This document shows, in pieces, positions 53,470-63,800 of a stretch of 64,000 bases of DNA. Numbering within the stretch: the first letter of the stretch is position 1; each line of letters begins with the position of its first letter. The translations under genes were made by a program, and so were the position numbers. The notes below the pieces were generated by a model. That model ran no database searches. It was not told where the DNA came from and saw only the letters and a list, made by a program, of their open reading frames with translations. The stretch is from Cyclobacteriaceae bacterium (GTDB lineage: Bacteria > Bacteroidota > Bacteroidia > Cytophagales > Cyclobacteriaceae), in NCBI GenBank assembly GCA_028281285.1, contig JANQKF010000020.1:62001-126000 (forward strand), written 5' to 3'.

Positions 53470-56400
53470 ATGCCTCTTGGTGGAAGTATTCACCTGGGCT
53501 TTTACCGAACCGGTTTTTATAGAGCCTTGAGAAATAATTCACAGAGGTGAACCCGACAGCCATAGAAACCTCTTGTACCTGTTGATAGTCCTTTTGCTCA
53601 AGATAGGTTCGAGCCATTTGAAGACGTATTTCTTTTAGATAGACCCCAGGCGTATAACCAGTCACTGACTTTAATCTTCTCTGAAACTGCCGTTGGCTCA
53701 GGCCCATTTTTTCGGCAATGGAAGCAATGTTGAAATCAACTTTGTGAACATTTTCCTGGGTAAGCTGCTTCACTTTCAGTAACCACTCTTCAGCTGGTTC
53801 CTCCAATTGATTGTTGTGATTATATTCAACGTCACTGACCAAATTTGCTACCCTCTTTGCTTCTGAGACCTTGAGCTGGTTCTTAATTCTGGCTTTCAGT
53901 TCTTCAACAGAGAATGGCTTTACCAAATAGTCATCGGCACCTAGTCGGAAGGCCTCCAGTTTGTCTTTATCAGCGGTTCTGGCCGTAAGCATAATCACAG
54001 GAATTGTCGTCAGATTTTCGTCATTTCTAATCGTTTCTAACAATTCCATCCCATCCATTTCAGGCATCATCATGTCTGAAATGATGATATCCGGTTTATG
54101 TTCAACTTCGTGTAGTACTTTCAGGGCGTCAGCTCCATTGGCAGCCTCAATCGTATGAAATTGATTTTGAAGGTTTTCCAGGATAAATGATCGCATATCC
54201 AGATGATCTTCCACAACCATAACATGGTTACGTTTTTTGGCCGTAATGGATACTTTGGGCTTTTCAGTTTTCGATTTTCCGTTTGTGGCCTCTTTTGGAA
54301 GCATGGATGCGTTGATATTCGGAAGTCTTAAAGTAAATGCGCTACCGGTCCCTTGTTCGCTGGCTACGGTCAAGTCTCCGTCCATGGCCAAGGCGAGTTC
54401 TTTACTTAACGCCAGTCCAATACCAGTGCCTCCACTTGCTGCCCTCTGAGAATCTTTGGTTTGAAAAAATCGATCGAAGACATGCGGGAGGTCCTTTTCA
54501 GAAATTCCAATTCCCTGGTCCTCCACTTTGGCTATTAACTCCATGGAGTCGATTTCGATTGTCATTTCAATACTACTTCCGGACGGAGTGAATTTGAATG
54601 CATTTGATAACAGGTTATTCAGGATCCTTTCAGTCATATCAACATCAAGGGCAAAACCAGAGTCTTCTCCTTTAAAGGTGTACACAAACCTGATGTCTTC
54701 CGTCTGTGCTTTGGATTCGAAGTTGTTGTGAATCCGAGAGAAAAATTGACTCGGACGAATGGCCTTATAGTGGGGGGTAATCTTCTTGTTCTCTAGTTTA
54801 GTCAGATCAAGGATTTCTTCTACCAATTTTTCGATCTGCTCACTATTCTTTTTTACCCTAATTAGGTCTTTTCGACCTTGTTCATCAATACTGGAGTTTT
54901 TGATAAGGTTTCGAATTGGAGCAACGACAAGGCTTAGTGGTGTTCTCAATTCATGTGATACATTGGCAAAGAATTTGGATTTCAATTCATCCAATTCTTT
55001 CAATTCATGTGCTTGTTCCTGAATGGTTAGTGTACGTTTATCAATCTCACTTTCAAGAAATTCCTGGCGAACCAATAAGGTGCGCTCTCGCACTTTTATA
55101 ACCACATAAGCAATTATCAGAGCCAGGAGGATGATTGATACGATAAACCAGGTTTTTAAGTAAAACGGCCTTAAAACGAAAACCGGAATGGACAGAACCT
55201 CTGACCATAAACCCTGAGATGCCTGACCTCTAAGCTGGAGGTTATATTTTCCATAAGGTAAGCCATTCACCCTGACAAAAGGCTGGTCAATGAAATTCCA
55301 CTCTTGATCGATTCCTTCGATCTTATATGAATATCGGTTCGATTCGGAATCTAAGTAGTTAAGAAGGCTATAATTAATGTTGAACCCAACTTGACTGGGT
55401 TGAAGAACGATTTGATCTGAGTCCAGGAACCCCGTCATTCCGTTGATATAAAGACCTGTCTTCTTAGATTGTGTCTGGAATCCCGTGACTATCAATTGGA
55501 CGTTCGTGTCATCTGGTCTTACAAAATCACTTGGATTAAAGGTGGTTACCCCGTTTAAATGTCCAAAGAATAGTCTTCCATTCTTGGCACGGTAATGAGA
55601 CGTTGTATTAAACTCTTCCTGGTATAGCCCATCTCCTTTAAGGTACGTGGTAACGGAAAAACCAGAAGGGTCAATTTGCATGATACCTTTATCACTGGGA
55701 ACCCAAAACCTGCCTTGATCATCTTCATAAATGGCATAGGCCGTATTGTCTGAGAGGCCATCTCTTTCAGTGTATTGATGATATTCGCCTGTAACTGAGT
55801 TCAAGCGAATTAAACCACCTCCTTTGCTGGCAAGCCATAAGATACTGTCACCAATAGAATGGACATGTGCAATTGAATTGTGTGGTATATAGGAACCCTT
55901 TTCGCCTTGACTATGGAAACGCTGAATCACGTTGTATTGATAGTCCATTTTGTAGAGGCCTGTCTGAGACGCAATCCAGATTGCATTGTTGGTTTCGTGA
56001 AACCCCACAACCATTGCCGTGCGAAGCTCTTGGAAGGGGCCATAGTTTCTGAAAAGCTTCATCGTGCTATCTGAGGGTTCGAGGTAGGAGATGCCATCGT
56101 CTTTTCCCAACCAGAGTCGGCCGTTTCGATCGATATAACTCGACCAGTGGATTAACATCCCTATCTTTTTTGGATCTTGATTATTCAGCGCATGCTGGTC
56201 TTCACTGTACGTGAAGTTACGTTCCTCACCGGTTTTGGGGTTTAGTCGAGTGAGTCTGTTACCCTCGTCAGTATACCACAGGTTTCCGTTTGATCCCTCA
56301 ATCAAGGACAAACGTTTACTGCTTATCTGGTCGCCCCAATTGCCTTCAACATAAAAATCGGAATTCGGGCCAAATTCTTCGCGTTCACCCGTGTTTAGAT

Positions 56401-57553
56401 TTATCCTGTAGGACCTACCCAGACCGTTGGTGTAGAGGTTATTATCGTTATCAACAAATAAACCTCGTGTTCCATAGCCATTGCTGCCAAAGGTTCGAAT
56501 GTCGGTAAGATAATTTGTGAATTTCGACCGTTGTAAACCAATAATGTTCACTCTGCCGTTGTGATTGGTCCAACCGTTCCCTAGGCGATCGAAGAAAACG
56601 GGTTTGGGATAAGAAAAAAAACCTTCATCTCTTTGAAACCGATGTATTTCATTCAGTGATTCATCATAGATATAGGTGTTTTTCTCTTCATCATCATACC
56701 AGATATGACCTTGATTTGGATCGAGTCCAATTAACCTTTTTTTGTGCCAGAAAGCCTCCTGAGAAGACCCGAACATGCGGTTGGTAGAATAAATAACCCC
56801 TACCGAAACCTTATTGACTTTTTGATTAGTTAGGAATTGCCGGTAATAGACATTATCAAATGGGTCCAGACCATAAAAATAAGCTTCGTAGTGATCATCA
56901 ACCTGGATGTTCTGAAGTTCGTTACCATCAGGATTAATTAAACGTATAATGCCTTTTTCACTTAGCCACAGTCCTCTCTCGCAAGCCTCAAGATCGTGCA
57001 TTTGAAGCGATACCTTGATGATGAGCATTGGCAGATCGGATTGTGTAGGGTTATACCTAAAGATTCCTTTGTCTGTAACTATCCAAAGATCGCTTGATCC
57101 TAAATGTGAGGTGATACCCTGCACAGACGTGGCGTCAAATGGTAGTTGACCATTGAAGAATTTGTCCAGAGCTATGGCCTTTCCCTGGAGTGGATCAAAA
57201 ACCTGAAGGGCCGAGCGATTCCCCAAATTAGGATCTTTTCCATAAAGCCAGAGATTATCGTTTGCATCTTCGGCATACCATCTTACATAATTGGAAACGA
57301 GTTGATTGTTTTCCTGGGTATACGTTTTGACTTCATTGCCGTCATAGCGGTTTAACCCAAAATCACTACCCATCCAGATTAGACCGTCCTTGTCTTGATA
57401 GAAACCATTGATACTTCTACTTGTCAATCCATCCTCAATTCCGATGGACTTGATCTTCACAGAATATTCCTGAGAATAGATCGGTTTCCATAGCGAGAGA
57501 ATTGCCAATAAAAGCATACCATACAGTCTTCTATTTCTTCGCTCTTTTTTCAC
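53468..57553 (-). CDS. Hybrid two-component system regulator (HTCS) with AraC output
   Basis: About 1361 residues. A signal peptide is followed by a periplasmic sensor of Reg_prop propeller repeats (GLIWMGSDFGLNRYDG and many like it), a Y_Y_Y domain before one TM (about 810-835), HisKA (FANVSHELRTPL), HATPase_c (NAFKFTPSG, DQGIGIS, GGTGIGLALS), REC (ISDMMMPEMDG phospho-acceptor Asp, LVKPF) and an AraC HTH (GLSQRQFQRRLK ... GFTSVNYFSRLYK). It senses a ligand outside and controls transcription directly. The GTG at 57553 gives a good KKERRNRR n-region; a TTG at 57589 and an ATG at 57517 are alternatives. No polysaccharide-utilisation genes adjoin it. Confidence 0.93.
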   Translation of the reverse strand: MKKERRNRRLYGMLLLAILSLWKPIYSQEYSVKIKSIGIEDGLTSRSINGFYQDKDGLIWMGSDFGLNRYDGNEVKTYTQENNQLVSNYVRWYAEDANDNLWLYGKDPNLGNRSALQVFDPLQGKAIALDKFFNGQLPFDATSVQGITSHLGSSDLWIVTDKGIFRYNPTQSDLPMLIIKVSLQMHDLEACERGLWLSEKGIIRLINPDGNELQNIQVDDHYEAYFYGLDPFDNVYYRQFLTNQKVNKVSVGVIYSTNRMFGSSQEAFWHKKRLIGLDPNQGHIWYDDEEKNTYIYDESLNEIHRFQRDEGFFSYPKPVFFDRLGNGWTNHNGRVNIIGLQRSKFTNYLTDIRTFGSNGYGTRGLFVDNDNNLYTNGLGRSYRINLNTGEREEFGPNSDFYVEGNWGDQISSKRLSLIEGSNGNLWYTDEGNRLTRLNPKTGEERNFTYSEDQHALNNQDPKKIGMLIHWSSYIDRNGRLWLGKDDGISYLEPSDSTMKLFRNYGPFQELRTAMVVGFHETNNAIWIASQTGLYKMDYQYNVIQRFHSQGEKGSYIPHNSIAHVHSIGDSILWLASKGGGLIRLNSVTGEYHQYTERDGLSDNTAYAIYEDDQGRFWVPSDKGIMQIDPSGFSVTTYLKGDGLYQEEFNTTSHYRAKNGRLFFGHLNGVTTFNPSDFVRPDDTNVQLIVTGFQTQSKKTGLYINGMTGFLDSDQIVLQPSQVGFNINYSLLNYLDSESNRYSYKIEGIDQEWNFIDQPFVRVNGLPYGKYNLQLRGQASQGLWSEVLSIPVFVLRPFYLKTWFIVSIILLALIIAYVVIKVRERTLLVRQEFLESEIDKRTLTIQEQAHELKELDELKSKFFANVSHELRTPLSLVVAPIRNLIKNSSIDEQGRKDLIRVKKNSEQIEKLVEEILDLTKLENKKITPHYKAIRPSQFFSRIHNNFESKAQTEDIRFVYTFKGEDSGFALDVDMTERILNNLLSNAFKFTPSGSSIEMTIEIDSMELIAKVEDQGIGISEKDLPHVFDRFFQTKDSQRAASGGTGIGLALSKELALAMDGDLTVASEQGTGSAFTLRLPNINASMLPKEATNGKSKTEKPKVSITAKKRNHVMVVEDHLDMRSFILENLQNQFHTIEAANGADALKVLHEVEHKPDIIISDMMMPEMDGMELLETIRNDENLTTIPVIMLTARTADKDKLEAFRLGADDYLVKPFSVEELKARIKNQLKVSEAKRVANLVSDVEYNHNNQLEEPAEEWLLKVKQLTQENVHKVDFNIASIAEKMGLSQRQFQRRLKSVTGYTPGVYLKEIRLQMARTYLEQKDYQQVQEVSMAVGFTSVNYFSRLYKNRFGKSPGEYFHQEA

Positions 57554-57702
57554 GTGTAAAAGTAGAGTTGAAAGGGATAGTTCTCCCAATTCTAATTATT
57601 ACAAGTGTACAAAATCTTGGAGTAAATGCCTGAAAATCCACGGTTGTAAAAAAATGACTAAAAAATCTTAAATCATTATTAATCAATTAGTTAAATCTAA
57701 TG

Positions 57703-57736
57703 TGTCCATTTTTTTACAGGTAGATGTCCAGTTTTT
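57703..57736. promoter_or_regulatory. Candidate AraC-type operator, 22-bp-spaced direct repeat
   Basis: Two copies of TGTCCA(T/G)TTTTT start at 57703 and 57725, two helical turns apart, in the shared region between the HTCS regulator and the giant gene. AraC-family output domains often bind such paired half-sites. Confidence 0.3.
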
Positions 57737-57838
57737 GAAGCGGATTTATACCAACACTAATAAGTAGTGAATCTACCTTGAATTCACCTGCCAAATAGAG
57801 CATAACTAGTGCTTCACCTTAATAAAAGTGATCTACTA

Positions 57839-60800
57839 ATGAATACTATTATGACTTTTAAAAATGGTTCTTCCTTGAAAAGGTTATTGTTCCTTTTCAC
57901 ATTATTTTTTGCTTTCGGCTTTACTGCAAAAAGAATTGATTTAGTAGAGCCCTCGAAGCAAGCAGGTACAGCGACTCTATCTGCTGGTGATGTTGCCATT
58001 ATTGGACTTAGTGGAAGGGATGAGGATGAGTTTTCCTGGGCACCCTTTGTAGATTTGGAAGCTGGTGAAGTAGTCTACTTTACCAGCGCTTCTTATTTCA
58101 ATGGTGAGTTCAAGAAGAGTGGGAGCTTTTTGTTAAAGTATACCACCCCGGCAGAAGGGCTCAGGGCTGGAACGGTAATGACTGTTTTTGACGATTGCAA
58201 AATCTCAGGAGAAGACTGCGATAGAGAGGGAGATTACACAATCGTGAAAAATACCATGTTTGGTTCACGCTCTGACGCAACTGTGAGAACTAGTGGAGAT
58301 CGCATTTTTATCTTTCAATCTACCGATGTAGAAGATGGTGATTTTGGCAAAACACACTTGGTACCGATTTTTGCAGTCACCGCGCATGATGACGAGTGGA
58401 AAACGATCAGTGAACTTAAGGGTACGCATCTTTTCCCCGGACTTACCGATGGTGTTAATGCTGTGGCTGTTGGTTCATCTTCCTTCACTAGCCCGGCTCG
58501 AACCAACGTACGATATAGAGGTACGGCAATAGGTTCTCGTGATGTATGGCTTGCTAATGTGGCCAATGCAGCGAATTGGGAGGATAACAGCAATACGGTT
58601 TACAGCACCTGGACCCGGCATGGAGTGTTTCAAAATTTCATCGACCCTGATAACCCTGTGGCAGATAACAAAGAGGATTCACCCTCTGCACCCACCGTGA
58701 CCTCGACTCCCATCACCAATATTCTCGAAACGGAATTCTACCAATATCTACTTGATGCTGTCGATGCTGAGGGTGAAGCATTTGAGTTTATAGGTCGAGA
58801 GATTCCGGATTGGTTAAACTTTGGTCCGGGAGATGAGCCCCAGGTGAGTACATTCTTAACCAGAAAACAGCTTGAAGGAAGTAAGACTAATCCTGATTCC
58901 AGGGAGCCTAAGCTGATCGCTGCTGATAAACACGGTAATATTTACATGGCTGATGTAGGGCACCATGTGATTCGAAAGATCAGTCCGGATCAAAAGGTGA
59001 TCACTTTTGCAGGTTCAGGTGATAATAAGTATGAAAATGGCAAAGGCATAGAGGCAAGTTTTGTGGACATGCAAGGGATTGCCGTGGGGCCTGACGGTTA
59101 TATATATGTCTCGGAAGCAGGTAAAGGTGATGATGGTAAGATCAGTCATCGCATTCGGAAGATTTCTCCTGAGGCTGAGGTGACCAATTTTGTAGGTAGG
59201 GAATTCACTGGTGATATGGATTTCCATATTGGTACTTCAGCCACTTTTGATACGCCCATGGGCCTTGCATTTGACAGCAAGGGAAATCTATATGTGGCAG
59301 ACTCAAAGAACCACAATCTTCGAAAAGTGACTCCAGATGGAGTGGTAACCACATTTGCAGGAATAGGAGAAGATCCTCCGCTGACCCGTGAGTCCGGAAT
59401 TGTAGACGGTTTTGCCTCTATCGAGTATCTGGCTGTAGATTCAAAAGACAATATTTATGTAACAAGTAGGGCCGAAAACAGAGTCCTGAAAGTCAATCAG
59501 GAAGGTATAATTGAGATTTTTTCGGGAGCTGCTGGAAAGGGTGACACAGAAGATATTGACGGTACAGAGCAATTTATAAAATACGATGAGCCACTGGGTA
59601 TTGCCATAGACCGTGATGACAATGTATTTATCACGGATATGAATATGAAGGTCAAGCGTATTGGCCCTGGTGGTAAGACAGTCAGGCACATTGCAGGAAA
59701 TGGTGATTGGGAAGTCAAGGATGGTGTTGGAAAGGAAGCTGCATTTCAGACCCCGTTTTCCCTGGCTTTTGATGCATCAGGAAACTTGTTGGTGGCCGAA
59801 TCAAGAGGGCATAACTTAAGAAGACTGTCTGGCGCAGCGCTTACAGGTGATCCTTTGGGCCAGGTTGGAGTGCATGATGTTTCCATTGAAGTGAAAGATG
59901 CTCAAGGCAATAGCCGTTACCATGATTTTCAGATCACAGTTGAAGACGCAACTCCACCAGTTGTTCTAAATATTCTGAGGCAAGATCCTGAGGAAGAGCA
60001 ATTAACCGGTAGTGAGGCAACCTTTAGAGTTGTGTTTGACGATGAGGTTATCAATGTTGATCAAACCGATTTTAGTATCAAGGCCGATGGAGCGGAGGGA
60101 GCTATCAACTCCGTTACAGCGGTTGATACCAAGACTTATGATGTAAAAATCACCGGAGTAAAATTTAAACTTCTCCTTGACCTCGAACTAAATAGCAGTT
60201 CCGATATTGAAAATATTGCCGGATTGAAAATCGAAGAATTTCATATTTCGGAAACAGAAGAAACCTATATAGGGCCTAATTCGGCACCTGCTTTTTCCAC
60301 TGACCCAGTTACGGATGCTGAGAATGATGAAAAATATAAATACCAAATCGGAGTATCAGATTTGGACAAGGAGAGGGTAGGTGTATTTGGGGTGACTATT
60401 CCTGATTGGCTGGAATTGGAAGTCTCTTTTGGGAACACCGAAGTTTCAGGTTTACCAACAAAGCTCTTTGGCGTTGGTATAGCCAGCGATGGAACAGTCT
60501 ATACAGGATCGGTTAATAATGACTTTGCAGGTGTAAAGAAAGTGCTGTCTGATGGTACTTCTGAGGACTTTGTGGGAAGTGTACCAGGTTTTGAGATTGG
60601 AACCGGTGCTGCGGCCCAGTTTGAAGGAGTGGATGATATTGTCGTTGATAAGGATGGCAATTTATTCATTGCTGATGCTGAAAACCGGTCGATTAGGAAA
60701 GTGGATACCAGTGGAAGTGTGACCACATTGATTGGAGACGGGCCGGGAAATGGTCCACCAACGCTTAAAGATGGATCCCTTGCAGAAGCCAACATCAAGC

Positions 60801-63800
60801 AAGCCTATGGCCTGGTATTGAATGATGAGGGTGATTTGTTCTTTACAGATGCCGGGTTCTATAAGGTGAGAAAGATTTCGGCCGATGGTCAGGTGACTAC
60901 GTTAGTGGGTAATTCAAGTGGATTTAGCGATGGTTTAGGGAATGAAGTTCGTTTCGGACATTTGAGAGGGATAACGATGGATTCGCAAGGAAACCTCTAT
61001 GTAGTAGATCAAGGAAATCATAGTATAAGAAAGATTGCGCCAGACGGAGCGGTTACGACCCTGGCAGGTAATGGTTCAAAGGGTGCAACGAATGGAAAAG
61101 GGGAGAACGCCCGATTCAATTCACCCACCGGAATCACTATCGACAAGGGAGGCAACCTTTACGTGACTGATACAGGTAACGGCAAGATCAGAAAGGTGAC
61201 TCTCGATGGGATAGTGACTGATTTTGAGCTTTCGGGAATCAACCTTGATGCTCCTGAACGAATAGCCATGACACCTAATGGTGTTTTTTATATCACTGAT
61301 TCCGGCTTACAAAAGTTGGCTCCATCCAGCTTTACATTAACAGGAACACCTTCAAACCTAGCCGGAGGTATTTCGGTAGAACTGGTAGCTGTAGACGGAA
61401 GTGGAGCCAGCACTACACAAAGCTTTACCATCTTGATTCCGGATGGTGACCCTCCAGTGTTTACTTCTGACAAGACCGAAATTGTTGAGGAAAACATTAC
61501 TGGTATAGTCCACACGGTAGTTGCGGAAGACCTTGCAACACTCACTTACGCGCTGGGTACAACAAAGGATGAAAGTCTCTTTAGTATTGATCAGAATACC
61601 GGTGAGGTCAGCTTCCTGGAAGCCCCTGATTTCGAAAAGCCGACAGACGCCAACGCAAATAATGTCTATGAAATAGAAGTAATTGCTGATGATGCCACAT
61701 TCCAGGTCAGTCAAGTAGTGCTGATCAAAGTGGGTAATCTGAATGATCCACCAGGGTTTACCTCTACACCCATCACAGAGATAAAGGAGTCGCAGCTTTA
61801 CAACTATGAACCAACTGCCCAGGACGATGATAACTCAGTGTTGATTTACTCTTCCATCACTCTTCCGAATTGGCTCAGTTTTGAAAAGAAATTGGATACT
61901 GAAGTCGCTACCCATGCTGGTTCTGGGGTCGCAGGGAAGAATAATGCTGGTCTTGAAAATGCCAGTTTTGATCATCCTTATGATCTTGAATTTGACGTGA
62001 ATGGAGATCTGATTGTGGTGGATCGAGAAAATCATATGATTCGAAAAATAGGGACGACCAGTGCAAGTACATTGGCTGGCAATGGTATTGCAGGGTTGAA
62101 AAATGATAATGGTATTCAAGCTCAGTTCAATGAGCCCTCTGGAATCACTGTTTCATCAAATGGTACCATTTACATAGCAGATGCAGGCAACCATGTGATT
62201 CGTAGCATTAGCACTTCCGGGGACGTGAAGACTTATTCCGGAACAGGAGAATCGGGATATGAAGAGGGCGCACGGCAACTATCTAAGTACAATGAACCGG
62301 CTGGACTTGCATTTTGGGGAAGTGATTTATACGTAGCAGATAAACAGAATCATGTGATTCGTAAAGTCACTACAAGTGGTTCGAGCACCTATGCTGGCAC
62401 AGGAACGGCTGGTTTCATGGATGGTGAGTCTGGTTCAGCACTTTTCAATCTTCCTACTGACATAGAGTTCGATTCGAAAGGTAATCTCTATGTGGTTGAC
62501 TCCGGGAACAAAAGAATTAGAAAAATTAGTACAAGCGGCCAGGTCACAACTGTAGTAGGGAGTGATCTCATTGGGCATACTGATGGAACAGAAGGGGTAT
62601 TGGACAGCCCGTTGGGTATAACAATCGATGATGATGACAATCTATTTTTCACAGAGTCAGACACTCATATCGTTCGAAGGCTAAGCAGTGATGGAGTACT
62701 CTCCGCATGGGCTGGAAAAGGAGGCTCAGGCGTCACAGATGGTGAGTCTGATGTCGCAACTTTCAATACTCCACGAGGCCTTGCTGTGGACGATTCTGGT
62801 GTGTTGTTCGTTGCCGATGAACTCAACCACAAGATCAGGAAAATAACAAGCAGCGAAGGTGATTATCAATTGATCGGAGATCCGATCGGACAAATTGGTG
62901 AACATATGGTAAAACTGACTGCATCAGATGGGAGAATTACAACCGAACAAGAATTCATCATCAAGGTGATTGACGGGGTCCTCCCCAAGTTGGTAAGCGT
63001 TAAACGGCATAGTCCGACAACAGAAAAACTCACTAATGGTATAGCCACTTTCCAGGTGATATTCAATGAGGATATGGATGACATTGAGGCAAATGATTTC
63101 ATCTTAAAAAATGAAAACTCTGGCCAGGTCACCTCGGTCGAAAAAATTTCCTCGACAACCTTCAATGTGATTATAGGTGGTATTGGGGATAATACCATAG
63201 TCGAACTTGACTTCCATCCCGACCATGATATAAGCGATATATCCGGCAATACCTTGAACCGATTGCTTGAGGCTACCAATGGCCCCAATGAGTCATTTAT
63301 TGGCCCTGATCCGTTAACCATTGTTTCCATTTTGAGGCATGATCCAACGGATCAGCAGTTAGTCGGAGATCAGGATGAGGTCGTTTTCAAAGTGAAGTTC
63401 AGTGAAGAAGTTCAGGGCATTGCACTTAGCGATTTTGAGGTTAAAGCGGGAGGAGCTTCGGGAACGGTGACAGCCATTAATCAGCCTTCCCCTCCAATTG
63501 AGTTTGAAATTACGGTTTCAAATGTGGCTGGTGGGAAACCGTTGGATCTGGATATTATTGCAACTAATGGCATAAAAGATAATGATGGTAATGCCTTGAG
63601 TTCCACGGATCCCGATGATGAACAGACCTATATTGGAGTTAATATAGCACCTGAAATTACCTCCACCAATGTGATCAATGTTTATCGAGGTGAGACCATA
63701 GACTATGATGTAAAGATTTCTGATCTGGAGGACGATAATTTCGAATTGACGATTGAAAATATTCCGGATTGGCTCACTTCTGAAGCTCAATTTGAGTATT

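Noticed and set aside
58315-63790. Several 70-150 residue minus-strand ORFs under the giant gene
   Set aside because: They are antisense shadows of a continuous, motif-rich plus-strand frame.
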